Shown: positions 1 through 7,721, counted from the stretch's first letter. The stretch is 64,000 nt of DNA from Tenacibaculum sp. 190130A14a (GCF_964048965.1 NZ_OZ040189.1:186001-250000); one strand, 5' to 3'. The notes: generated by a model not told the origin, from the sequence alone. Translations and numbers: made by a program.

Positions 1-1135
1 ACATCAAAATGAGTATTGGGATGGTTCTAAATGGCTACCAACATCTGGAATGATGATTGGTTTCAATACAGGAATAAATAACACAGGAGTAAATGCTAGT
101 GGTTATGGAACGAACTCTTTAAAAGACAACACAGGAATAAATTCTAGCGGGTTTGGTAATGGAGCATTACAAAATAACGTTGGAGCAAATTCCAGTGGTT
201 TTGGTGTATCAGCTCTTTTTAATAACACAGGAGTAAATGCCAGTGGTTTCGGATTGAATGCACTGAGTAGTAATACAGGTCATTATGTCAATGCTGTAGG
301 AATAAATACGATGTTACTTAATACGGGTGATAATTCGAATGCTTTTGGATCGGGAGCACTAAGTAATAACTTAGGAGATAGATCTAATGGTTTTGGAAAT
401 TACGCGTTACAATTTAATACTCAATATGATTGTAATGGATTTGGATATCATGCTTTGAATAAAAACTCTGGAATCAATTCAAATGGTATCGGAACTAACG
501 CATTAAGATATAATTCAGGAAACGATTCTAATGGGATAGGTAACTCTGCTTTAATTAATAATCTTGGGGCAAGATCTATTGGAATAGGTAGTTATGCTTT
601 AAGGTATAATGAAGGAGGTGATAATATTGCTATAGGTTATAGCTCGTTTGGGAGTTTTTACCCTGATATTTCAAAAGCCAAAACAATTCTGTCTTCTGAA
701 GTTGATATTAATAATAATAGGGTTACCATGCTTAATCATGGGTTTGGAAATAATGGTAGTTTAGTGAACCTAAGATATAGTACAACAGGAACTGCTATTG
801 GAGGACTAAATATCAATGGTATTTTCGTCTTTAAAATTATTGATTCTAACACATTAGAAGCTTCGAGTAATCTAATAAATGAAGGATCGGGACAACATAC
901 CTTTACACCTCAATACACTTTTGTAAATACAACAACAATTGGTAATAATTCTCAACCTACAAAATCTAATCAAATAGTTTTAGGGAATACAAGTCTTAAC
1001 GAAGTAACAACTTCTGGAGATTATGTAAGTACAGGTATTGGTGGTAAAGGTTTGATATTAACCACGCCAGATGGTACAAAACAATATCGCATTAGCGTTG
1101 ATAACTCAGGTAGTATAATAACAACTTTAATTTAA
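1..1135 (+). CDS. Tail-fibre-like repeat protein, 5' truncated by window edge
   Basis: The reading frame is open from the first bases of the window, so the gene starts to the left and the Met codons near base 50 are internal. From about base 80 to 650 it encodes about twelve copies of a 16-residue repeat of the form N-T-G-x-N-S-x-G-F-G-x-x-A-L-x-N, the type seen in trimeric beta-helical stalks of phage tail spikes and YadA-like adhesins. After the repeats comes a roughly 160-residue C-terminal region ending in a segment about a gold-standard tail-protein style terminus (GKGLILTTPDGTKQYRI). It is followed 7 bases later by a small gene and then two other tail-fibre-like genes. Likely role (inference): trimeric receptor-binding fibre of a prophage or tail-like particle. 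Confidence 0.7.
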   Translation, partial: HQNEYWDGSKWLPTSGMMIGFNTGINNTGVNASGYGTNSLKDNTGINSSGFGNGALQNNVGANSSGFGVSALFNNTGVNASGFGLNALSSNTGHYVNAVGINTMLLNTGDNSNAFGSGALSNNLGDRSNGFGNYALQFNTQYDCNGFGYHALNKNSGINSNGIGTNALRYNSGNDSNGIGNSALINNLGARSIGIGSYALRYNEGGDNIAIGYSSFGSFYPDISKAKTILSSEVDINNNRVTMLNHGFGNNGSLVNLRYSTTGTAIGGLNINGIFVFKIIDSNTLEASSNLINEGSGQHTFTPQYTFVNTTTIGNNSQPTKSNQIVLGNTSLNEVTTSGDYVSTGIGGKGLILTTPDGTKQYRISVDNSGSIITTLI

Positions 1136-1142
1136 ATTGATA

Positions 1143-1292
1143 ATGAATAAAGAACAAAAAGAAGCGATGACATTTTTAATTAGATGTACAGAATTTGCGC
1201 AAGGAAAGGGAATCTTAAGTTTATTAGAGGCTAATAAAGCATTTAATTCAATAAATGTATTAATACCACTGTTAGAGGAAAAAGAACAATAA
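1143..1292 (+). CDS. Small conserved-looking protein of 49 residues, unknown function
   Basis: A 49-codon frame begins 7 bases after the stop of the preceding fibre-like gene and ends just before an intrinsic terminator, so it is probably the last gene of that transcript. The product (starting MNKEQKEAMTFLIRC) is soluble, predicted helical, with no signal peptide and one Cys. It contains a pattern of hydrophobic positions (FLIRCTEFAQGKGILSLLEA) that looks like a real small helical protein and not random translation. I do not recognise a family with certainty. Small proteins of this size often accompany tail-fibre genes in Bacteroidetes phage-like regions, which is the only functional hint. 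Confidence 0.5.
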   Translation: MNKEQKEAMTFLIRCTEFAQGKGILSLLEANKAFNSINVLIPLLEEKEQ

Positions 1293-1300
1293 GAAATTTT

Positions 1301-1343
1301 AAAAGTTTAGTCGCTAGCATTCGTTTTTGGCGCCTCTTTTTTA
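1301..1343 (+). terminator. Intrinsic terminator, cassette copy 1
   Basis: An AGTCGCT arm pairs with GGCGCCT across an AGCATTCGTTTTT-type loop and is followed by a run of six T. The same sequence with one stem change recurs at 2910-2953 and a covarying relative lies at 5004-5046. Confidence 0.75.
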
Positions 1344-1367
1344 TTAAAAACAATAAAAAAGAAGAAA

Positions 1368-2894
1368 ATGAAAAAAAGTAAAGAAGAATTAAAACAATAT
1401 TTTGAAACGGGAGACAAACCTACACAAGAACAATATGCCGATTTAATCGATAGCTATATCGATGTAAAACAACCTGCAGGAGAAGCTAATAGAAGATTTG
1501 TAATTGATGAAACCGGAGAAGTAAGTGTTGCTTCGGAACAAAAAACTCCGGAATATACTTTGTCAGATATTGATAATAATAAGTTATCTCTATTAAAAGA
1601 TGGGGTTAAAGTGAAAGAAATAGACTTAACAACTTATTTAGATGATACGAATTTAGCAAGATTAGTTTCTGGGTCTATAGATGCAAATGGGATTGCAACT
1701 TTTATACGTGATGATAGTACCACATTTATAGTTGATTTAAGTAATTTAAAAGAAGATACAACACATTTTGCTAAATTAAATGCAGAGAATAATTTTACTG
1801 AACAACAAGTAATACAGTTATCAGGAACAACTAGTGTGGTTGATACGCTAAACTTAAATACTTTTGGTAATAGTGGATTGGGAAGAGGAACTGGAATTTT
1901 GTTTAACATTCCGGGAGCAGCTTCTACAGTAAAAGGAGGAAGAATTGCTGTTTTAGGTGATGGTGGAGGAGCAATGACGTTCAATACTGCGCCTAATTAT
2001 TTAGATTCAGAACCTGTTGAAAGATTGCGAATTAAATCAGACGGTAGTTTTGATTTTAAATCTGGAAAAGTAAATTTTGGAGGAGATTTAAAATTAGAAA
2101 ATAAGTTATTAGTTGGAGCTTCTACACCAATTGCGGGCGCTCTTGTTACAATGGTAAAAGAAGAAGCAGAAGGAGCCAATAATGTAGGAGCATTTTTCGA
2201 TCTTAATAATACTTTTGCTGGATCTAATACTAATTTTACTTATGCAAGTGTATCAAGAGCAGATTATAAAGGAACAGGTACTTCCGGAAACATTTATGGA
2301 GCTCAATTAATAGGAAGAAATTCAGGAACAGGTACTTCTGGGTTACTGGTGGGATCATACGCTGTAGGAAGTTTTAAGGGTTCAGGAAATACTTCAAATG
2401 TATATGGAGCTTTAGGGTATGCAGAAATTGAAGGTTCTGGAACTCCAAATATTGAAACGGTACTTGGAACTTGGTCAAAAGGAGAATTGTCAAATGCAGG
2501 AGCAACCATACAAGATGTATTTGCGTCACACTCAGACGTTCGCTTAATAGGAGGAACAGTTACTGGAGATGTTACTTTAAATTATTTAGACTTAAAGTAT
2601 GATAGCGCAAATGCAGCAGATGTATCGGTTAACAATCTATACTACATCAAGGCAAACAACGATAACTTACCTAGTGTTTCAGGTGAAGCTTATTTTATAA
2701 AGTCTGATGTTGCTTTACCAAGTAAATTAAGTGGAGAGTTGGAAACTACATCTTACAAAGTAAGTACTTTAAATACTGCTCCTGCTTCAGCTTCAGACAC
2801 TGGAAAAACAGGAGAAATTAGATATACTACAGATTACATTTATGTATGTGTTGCAACTGATACATGGAAAAGAGTGCCATTATCAACTTGGTAG
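1368..2894 (+). CDS. Tail-fibre-like protein, paralogue A (508 aa)
   Basis: The N-terminal about 125 residues (ETGDKPTQEQYADLIDSYID, then EANRRFVIDE, then LARLVSG) are closely related to the start of the next gene, while the rest differs. The ETGDKPTQxQYADLIDS signature is one I associate with tail proteins of Bacteroidetes phages and phage-like elements. The middle is Gly/Ser/Thr-rich and predicted beta-strand. The C-terminus (GEIRYTTDYIYVCVATDTWKRV) is a widespread short terminal domain of phage tail fibres. There is no signal peptide, which fits a cytoplasmically assembled particle. It is preceded and followed by near-identical terminators, so it is its own transcription cassette. Role inferred: distal fibre determining host or receptor binding. 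Confidence 0.7.
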   Translation: MKKSKEELKQYFETGDKPTQEQYADLIDSYIDVKQPAGEANRRFVIDETGEVSVASEQKTPEYTLSDIDNNKLSLLKDGVKVKEIDLTTYLDDTNLARLVSGSIDANGIATFIRDDSTTFIVDLSNLKEDTTHFAKLNAENNFTEQQVIQLSGTTSVVDTLNLNTFGNSGLGRGTGILFNIPGAASTVKGGRIAVLGDGGGAMTFNTAPNYLDSEPVERLRIKSDGSFDFKSGKVNFGGDLKLENKLLVGASTPIAGALVTMVKEEAEGANNVGAFFDLNNTFAGSNTNFTYASVSRADYKGTGTSGNIYGAQLIGRNSGTGTSGLLVGSYAVGSFKGSGNTSNVYGALGYAEIEGSGTPNIETVLGTWSKGELSNAGATIQDVFASHSDVRLIGGTVTGDVTLNYLDLKYDSANAADVSVNNLYYIKANNDNLPSVSGEAYFIKSDVALPSKLSGELETTSYKVSTLNTAPASASDTGKTGEIRYTTDYIYVCVATDTWKRVPLSTW

Positions 2895-2909
2895 TAATAT
2901 AATAAATAC

Positions 2910-2953
2910 AAAAGTTTAGTCGCTAGCATTCGTTTTTAGCGCCTCTTTTTTAT
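2910..2953 (+). terminator. Intrinsic terminator, cassette copy 2
   Basis: AGTCGCTA pairs with TAGCGCCT (one mismatch), followed by a T run. About 43 bases are almost identical to the copy at 1301-1343; where copy 1 has a G the pairing changes from U-A to U-G. Confidence 0.8.
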
Positions 2954-2989
2954 CAAAAACAATTTATAAACAGATAAAAAAGAAGAAAA

Positions 2990-4996
2990 ATGAAACAAAA
3001 CAAAGAAACTTTAAAGAAATTTTTTGAAACAGGTGATAAACCTACGCAACAACAGTATGCCGATTTAATCGATAGTTACATCGATGCAAAACAACCCGAT
3101 GGAGAAGCTAATAGAAGATTTGTAATTGATGAAGTAGGAGAAGTAAGTATTGCTTCTGAACAGAAAAATCCGGAATATACTTTATCAGATATTGTGAATA
3201 ATAAATTATCATTGTTAAAAGATGGAGTTCTTGTTAAAGAAATTGATTTAACAAACTATATAGATGACACCAATTTAGCGCGTTTAGTTTCAGGAACAGT
3301 AGATGTAAATGGTATGGCAACTTTTACAAGAGATGATAATACAACTTTTACAGTGGATTTAAGTGGTTGGAAAAATGATCAATCACTACAAGAAATAACA
3401 GATAATGGAGCTACCACCACAAATGATATTACTTTAATATCAAATAAAGGAGGGTACATTGCTGAGCAAGTTAATCTACCAAATAATAAATCTATTCAAA
3501 ATTTTGGGTCTATTTATTTTCAAAATGAATTTGGTATGGCAACAGCTTATGGAATTGATGATTGTCATTACATTGAAACAAATCCAGTACGCAAACAGAT
3601 AAGAGTGACCCCAGAAGATAAATTTAAGTCATCTTCAGAGCCGGGAACAACAAAATTAGAATATCCTTACAAAGGGAATGGGACCTTTATGTTGGTGACA
3701 AAAGATGAAATTCCGGAATATCAAGAAGGAGTTAATATCACTATTGATAAAACCAATCCTTTACAACCCGTTATTAGTGCTTCTGGAGGAGCTTCAACAG
3801 GACTAGAACAAGTTACAGAAGAAGGAAAAAAAGGATGGAGATTAATAGGTAAAGACCCTGCTAAATATGGTAATATAGGTTCTAATGCTTTAGATTTATC
3901 CACATCAACAATACCTACTACGAACTTTGGAGCTAGAGGTGATAATTCCTTAGCAGCAGGTTTTAATACAATTGCTTCAGGTGCTAACTCTTTTTCAGTA
4001 GGAGAAAATTCGAACGCTGGAGGAAAAGGAGCAGTAGCATTAAATAGAAATACTAACGCTGGAGGAATAGGAGCATTAGCTGTTAATTTTAATACTAATG
4101 CATCAGGACTAGGAGCTTTTGCATCAGGAGATAGGTCTATAGCATCAGGTAGTTATTCAAATTCATCGGGAGTTAGAGCTATAGCTAGGTCTCTTGGTGA
4201 AATTGCAACAGGAATATATAATACTGATTATACCCCTGGTTCAGCTACAACATTGGTTACAACAGATAGAGTATTTGTTGTAGGTAATGGTGCTGATACA
4301 TCTAATAGAAGTGATGCTCTTATTATTTTAAAAGATGGAACAATTACTGCTCCAAGCTTAACCAATACATTAATAAATACAGCAGGTAATAAATCGCTAA
4401 TAACTAAAGAATATGCCGATGCAAATTATGCTAGCGGAGGAACTACAGATTTATCTTATGACGCTTCTACTAGAACATTAGCTTCTAGTACAGGTATAGA
4501 TGCAGTATTACCAGTTGCAGATGCTTCTAATGCAGGATTGATGAAAGCAAATTTTTATGAAGAGGGAACTTTTACTCCCACTATTTCGGGAGTTTCGGGA
4601 AGTACTATAGTAAATTACACCTCAAGTGGTTTAAATACCGGAAGATTTGTAAGAGTTGGTAATAAAGTAACAGTAATTTATAGTATAAACTCTCTTAGTG
4701 GAGGAGGGGCTAGTTCAGGGTCTTTATTAATAAATGTTCCCAATTCTGTCCCTTTAACAATCGGATTAGACACTCATATTAGTAATATTGATCATTTTAA
4801 TACAGGAACAGGAGGTACTGCAGTAAATATAGATGGTTTAAAAACAACTAGAGTAGATGGTTTTAGGTTTAGTTTTATTGAACAAGGAGATAGTTCGGTT
4901 TTAGATAACATAACTTTTGTAGACACAGGGAACCCTAATACATCAGGGGCAATACATTTAACAATTACTTATTTAACAAACGTATACACTCCTTAA
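2990..4996 (+). CDS. Tail-fibre-like protein, paralogue B (668 aa)
   Basis: Residues 1 to about 125 match paralogue A closely at both protein and base level. After a unique region, residues about 300-400 hold Ala/Gly/Ser/Asn-rich left-handed beta-roll repeats (SLAAGFNTIASGANSFSVG) like YadA heads. Then comes a linker of the type LSYDASTRTLAS and ADASNAGLM, common in phage tail fibres, and a C-terminal domain starting YEEGTFTPTISG with RVGNKVTVIY, another common tail-fibre module. No signal peptide is present. Inferred role: alternative or additional fibre. The shared N-terminus is the likely attachment domain and the variable C-terminus the binding part. Confidence 0.7.
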   Translation: MKQNKETLKKFFETGDKPTQQQYADLIDSYIDAKQPDGEANRRFVIDEVGEVSIASEQKNPEYTLSDIVNNKLSLLKDGVLVKEIDLTNYIDDTNLARLVSGTVDVNGMATFTRDDNTTFTVDLSGWKNDQSLQEITDNGATTTNDITLISNKGGYIAEQVNLPNNKSIQNFGSIYFQNEFGMATAYGIDDCHYIETNPVRKQIRVTPEDKFKSSSEPGTTKLEYPYKGNGTFMLVTKDEIPEYQEGVNITIDKTNPLQPVISASGGASTGLEQVTEEGKKGWRLIGKDPAKYGNIGSNALDLSTSTIPTTNFGARGDNSLAAGFNTIASGANSFSVGENSNAGGKGAVALNRNTNAGGIGALAVNFNTNASGLGAFASGDRSIASGSYSNSSGVRAIARSLGEIATGIYNTDYTPGSATTLVTTDRVFVVGNGADTSNRSDALIILKDGTITAPSLTNTLINTAGNKSLITKEYADANYASGGTTDLSYDASTRTLASSTGIDAVLPVADASNAGLMKANFYEEGTFTPTISGVSGSTIVNYTSSGLNTGRFVRVGNKVTVIYSINSLSGGGASSGSLLINVPNSVPLTIGLDTHISNIDHFNTGTGGTAVNIDGLKTTRVDGFRFSFIEQGDSSVLDNITFVDTGNPNTSGAIHLTITYLTNVYTP

Positions 4997-5003
4997 ATCA
5001 AAC

Positions 5004-5046
5004 TAAAGTTTATAGCCACTAACAATAGTTTTTAGTGGTTCTTTTC
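5004..5046 (+). terminator. Intrinsic terminator, cassette copy 3
   Basis: CCACTA pairs with TAGTGG around an ACAATAGTTTT loop, followed by CTTTTCT. Flanks (AAAGTTTA upstream, GTTTTTAG in the loop) match copies 1 and 2, and both arms changed together. Confidence 0.75.
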
Positions 5047-5093
5047 TAGTAAAAATTTTAGTGTTTTTTGTTGTTCTAAGGAAGTTTTAATTG

Positions 5094-5136
5094 CCAGGTT
5101 GAGTGCAGTCGAAATCTATCTTTTTTGAGAATAACA
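5094..5136 (+). repeat. REP-like intergenic repeat remnant
   Basis: The stretch GGTTGAGTGCAGTCGAAAT followed by a TTTTTTGAGAATAACAA tail resembles the GAGCGCAGTCGAAAT intergenic repeat that is scattered through many flavobacterial genomes. Only one copy is visible here, so the repeat nature rests on recognition and not on copies in this window. Confidence 0.4.
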
Positions 5137-5165
5137 AACACCTTTTAACCTAAAACATCAATGCT

Positions 5166-5765
5166 ATGAATTTTTTTAAAACGAAAACCGATAGGTTACT
5201 ATTGGGGGCAATTATATTATTGTTACTCATTAATTTATTTACAAAGCAAAAAGAAAAAAGAGTACCGCAAGAACCTAAAATAACTATTGTAAGAGATACC
5301 GTTTGGCAAACCAAAATAGATACGTTTAAAGTTCAAACAGTAAAATATAAAAAGGTATATGTACATAAGAATGATGTCACCAAAATTATAAAAGATACCA
5401 TTTTTATAAAAGATACCACCAATTATATAGCTGCTAAAATATACAGAGATACCCTAAATAATACTGATGTAGAAATTTATAGTTATGATTTGGTAAAAGG
5501 AAAATTGTTAGACAGTCAACTTTCATATAAACTTAAAGTACCTCGAGAAATTACCATTACAAAAACAATAGAGCATCCGAAAACTTATAGAAGCGGATTA
5601 TACCTCTTTTCGGAAGTTGGAGGAAATGCGCAAACTTTTGACAATCTAAGTTTTGGTTTACAATACAACAGAAAAGGAAAATGGTTTGCAAGCTACAGAG
5701 TCAATTTAAATCAGATACAACAACCAACACATAATGTTGGAGTTGGAGTTCGATTGTTTGACTAA
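5166..5765 (+). CDS. Membrane-anchored protein with extended extracytoplasmic region (199 aa)
   Basis: The product has a short basic N-terminus, one transmembrane helix at about residues 11-26 (LLLGAIILLLLINLF), then a Thr/Lys/Asp-rich extended stretch with repeated RDT/KDT units and a C-terminal predicted beta region (residues about 140-199, YRSGLYLFSEVGG to VGVGVRLFD). The layout resembles uncharacterised proteins found at the end of tail modules in Bacteroidetes phages, where spanin-like lysis proteins have a comparable architecture. That role is only a possibility. It follows the terminator of the second fibre gene and precedes two small frames. Confidence 0.5.
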   Translation: MNFFKTKTDRLLLGAIILLLLINLFTKQKEKRVPQEPKITIVRDTVWQTKIDTFKVQTVKYKKVYVHKNDVTKIIKDTIFIKDTTNYIAAKIYRDTLNNTDVEIYSYDLVKGKLLDSQLSYKLKVPREITITKTIEHPKTYRSGLYLFSEVGGNAQTFDNLSFGLQYNRKGKWFASYRVNLNQIQQPTHNVGVGVRLFD

Positions 5766-5779
5766 AAAAGAGAAAAAGA

Positions 5780-5905
5780 ATGAATAAAGTAATAACCACA
5801 AAAGATCTTGTCAACTACTTAAAAATCCCAGATTTTATACAAAAAGTAAACCAAGAGATCGTAGTCGTAAAAATAACAAAAGAAAAAGAAAAGTTTCAAG
5901 AATAA
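5780..5905 (+). CDS. Small 41-residue protein, unknown
   Basis: The frame starts 15 bases after the preceding stop, behind an AAAAAAGAGAAAAAG purine run typical of flavobacterial translation starts. The product (starting MNKVITTKDLVNYLK, ending in a Lys/Glu-rich tail) is small, charged and soluble. No family is recognised. Its stop is directly followed, in the same frame, by 34 more open codons, so it may also be the front part of a gene now interrupted by a stop. Confidence 0.4.
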   Translation: MNKVITTKDLVNYLKIPDFIQKVNQEIVVVKITKEKEKFQE

Positions 5906-6010
5906 GTATATGATATTAAAAGTATAGATGTCAAAGCAGTTTGGAATGCAAAAGAGGGTAGATTTGTACAAGGTAATAAAGGATTACAAGAATTAAATTT
6001 AATAGAATAA
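5906..6010 (+). pseudogene. C-terminal gene fragment before the immunity gene (possible toxin remnant)
   Basis: Thirty-four sense codons end in a TAA that overlaps the ATG of the SUKH gene (TAATG), the normal coupling of a toxin tip with its immunity gene. The peptide (VWNAKEGRFVQGNKGLQEL near its end) looks like a genuine protein C-terminus. No start codon precedes it in frame except that of the 41-codon gene, from which it is separated by one TAA. I infer that it is the 3' end of a toxin gene whose front was replaced or lost. A domain assignment is not possible from 34 residues. Confidence 0.45.
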
Positions 6011-6492
6011 TGGAAATAAAATATTTAGAGAAATTAGTTGAAAATTCTACTATTGGAAAATCAACGATTAGAGGGGTTTCAGAAAAAGAAATAGATAAAA
6101 TAGAGGAAAAGTATGGTATAAAATTTCCTCAAGCTTATAGAGAGTTTTTGTTTTTAGCAGGAGATTATTGTGGTGCTTTACCATTATATGATACAGCAGA
6201 TTTAAAAACAATAGGATCGGACTGGCACCAAGAAATCATGAAAGAAACAATGGAGGAGTTTGGAACAGAAATAGAAAAACCTTTTTGGTTATATGCTGAA
6301 AGTAATGGGTGTGAGCAGTTTGTTTTTTTCTATTTAGATGAAGGAGATGATCCATATATTTATGTTGTAGATTATGACCATAATAGCAATTATGAAAAAC
6401 AAAAAATAGTTAAATCTGAATATACTTTTAGTAAAGGGATAGAAGGAGCTATAAAACAAGCTTATGATATTGTTGAAAAAGGTCTTTGGTAA
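6010..6492 (+). CDS. SMI1/KNR4 (SUKH) family immunity protein
   Basis: The 160-residue product has the SUKH pattern: a helical start with VSEKEIDKIEEKYGIKFPQAYREFLFLAG (split: ISEKEI...FPQAYREFL), a central Trp-containing strand region, and an acidic stretch YLDEGDDPYIYVVDYD. SUKH proteins bind and neutralise C-terminal toxin domains of polymorphic toxins. The start overlaps the stop of the preceding fragment by one base. A terminator follows at once, so it ends this accessory block. No intact toxin gene is seen next to it, so it appears to be an orphan immunity gene. Confidence 0.8.
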   Translation: MEIKYLEKLVENSTIGKSTIRGVSEKEIDKIEEKYGIKFPQAYREFLFLAGDYCGALPLYDTADLKTIGSDWHQEIMKETMEEFGTEIEKPFWLYAESNGCEQFVFFYLDEGDDPYIYVVDYDHNSNYEKQKIVKSEYTFSKGIEGAIKQAYDIVEKGLW

Positions 6493-6508
6493 AATTTTTT
6501 CAGCAATG

Positions 6509-6541
6509 AAAAAGCCACCCGTAAACAGGTGGCTTTTCTTG
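6509..6541 (+). terminator. Intrinsic terminator after the SUKH gene
   Basis: AAAAGCCACC pairs with GGTGGCTTTT around CGTAAACA, followed by a T-rich tail. Confidence 0.85.
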
Positions 6542-6677
6542 TTTTGTAAAGTTTAATGTTTTTATTAATTTCAAATACGAAACACAGCAATTAGTTAAAC
6601 ATGATAATGCAGTAACTTTAAAGAAAAATGTTAGCTATCTCGATTTTTCCGACCAATAAAAAAACTATGTAAAGGCC

Positions 6678-7526
6678 ATGGCGGTACAAGATATTATTTC
6701 CTATACCTATAAAGATATTTTTAGTTTGCAAACAGTACAGTTTGAAAAAGCTTGTGTGGTAAATGAACCGGAACAAATGCAACAACTAAAAATTATATGG
6801 ATAAAAGAAGGAAAAGGTACTTATAACATCGACTTTAAAACCTACTCTTTTTCAAATGGAGTGTTGTTTTTTTTATCACCAGGACAAGTGTTTTCTGTAG
6901 AATCTGAAAAGATAAAAGAAGCCTATCAACTAAGTTTTCATAAAGATTTCTATTGTATTCAAAATCATGATGCTGAAATTTCTTGTAATGGAGTGTTGTT
7001 TAACAATGTATATGAAACACCCCTAATAAAACCCGAAGAAGCAGATGTTGTTAAGTTAGATATGATTATTGATAATATGATTGAAGAATTTCAACAAAAA
7101 GAAGCTGCTCAATATGACATGTTACAAGCCTATTTAAAACAATTTATTATTTCAGCAGTTCGAATTAGAAAAGAGCATGATGTTGTAAAAGATGATACAG
7201 AAACCAAATTATTCAAAGATTTTAGCATACTCGTAGAGCAAAACTTTAAAAAACTACACAGCGTAACAGATTATGCAAATAGATTAGGTATTTCGCCAAA
7301 ATCACTTACCAAACATTTTCAAAAGATAGGTGTACAAACACCAAGCGACTTTATTAAAAACAGAATTATTACTGAAGCCAAAAGACAGCTGTTATATTCT
7401 TCAGAAGCTGTAAAACATATCGCTTTCGACTTAGGGTTTAATGACCCAGCATATTTTTCAAGATTCTTTACTAAAACTACAGGAAAGTCTCCAAAACAAT
7501 TTCAAAAAGAAAAAACCACGCTGTAA
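6678..7526 (+). CDS. AraC-family transcriptional regulator (282 aa)
   Basis: Residues 1 to about 160 form a cupin-like sensing domain (GKGTYNIDFKTYSFSNG, then LSPGQVFSV). The C-terminal about 100 residues form the double helix-turn-helix of AraC proteins (DYANRLGISPKSLTKHFQK, then VKHIAFDLGFNDPAYFSRFF, then TGKSPKQF). It probably acts in the cytoplasm on the downstream operon at 8086-9157, whose promoter carries a 21-base-spaced direct repeat. The last codons overlap a hairpin (7516-7537) that has T runs on both strands and can terminate this gene and an antisense RNA. The ATG at 6678 is the only reasonable start. Confidence 0.9.
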   Translation: MAVQDIISYTYKDIFSLQTVQFEKACVVNEPEQMQQLKIIWIKEGKGTYNIDFKTYSFSNGVLFFLSPGQVFSVESEKIKEAYQLSFHKDFYCIQNHDAEISCNGVLFNNVYETPLIKPEEADVVKLDMIIDNMIEEFQQKEAAQYDMLQAYLKQFIISAVRIRKEHDVVKDDTETKLFKDFSILVEQNFKKLHSVTDYANRLGISPKSLTKHFQKIGVQTPSDFIKNRIITEAKRQLLYSSEAVKHIAFDLGFNDPAYFSRFFTKTTGKSPKQFQKEKTTL

Positions 7527-7576
7527 TACACACGTGGATTTTTTGGGGATTAATGAAATAAGGGGAATAAAAAATG
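7509..7576 (-). ncRNA. Candidate small RNA, array member 1 (degenerate)
   Basis: On the minus strand a TACTTTTG box (7582-7589) precedes about 68 bases that contain two CCCC motifs (7562-7565 and 7545-7548) and end in a CCACG/CGTGG hairpin (7516-7537) followed by a T run. The layout is that of the two better copies at 7631 and 7815, but the -33 TTG is not present at the expected place and the palindrome is reduced to a TTAACAT half. The 3' end is antisense to the last codons of the AraC gene. RNA boundaries are estimated from promoter and terminator positions. Confidence 0.45.
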
Positions 7577-7581
7577 TTTCG

Positions 7582-7611
7582 CAAAAGTAAATTGCATTTT
7601 AATTTTTAATG
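7582..7611 (-). promoter_or_regulatory. Weak promoter of candidate small RNA 1
   Basis: TACTTTTG reads on the minus strand at 7589-7582. No TTG is found 19 bases upstream (CAT instead), so this promoter is weaker than the two others or decayed. Confidence 0.4.
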
Positions 7612-7630
7612 TTAAGAAAAGATTAAGAAA

Positions 7631-7716
7631 TAAAAAAACTCGCAACTTTGGGGGCTACGAGTCGTAAGGGGTTTACATTAGGGGAATGTATAGAGGGGAT
7701 CTATTATTCATATTTA
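7631..7716 (-). ncRNA. Candidate small RNA, array member 2
   Basis: A minus-strand RNA of about 86 bases is predicted from a TATCTTTG box at 7729-7722 to a terminator (ACTCG 7658-7662 with CGAGT partner at 7638-7642, T run to 7632). It carries runs of C at 7695-7698, 7681-7684, 7668-7671 and, in the terminator loop, 7650-7654. The upstream -33 TTG (7751-7749) is exactly 19 bases away. It aligns over about 130 bases with the copy at 7815-7950. Spacings between the C runs differ by 3, 1 and 1 bases from that copy, so reading frames are not kept, which argues for RNA and not protein. Confidence 0.65.
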
Positions 7717-7721
7717 CACTA

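Noticed and set aside
1-6500. Complete prophage
   Set aside because: No integrase, terminase, capsid or lysis gene is visible; only tail-fibre-like genes are in the window, so a whole prophage cannot be claimed.
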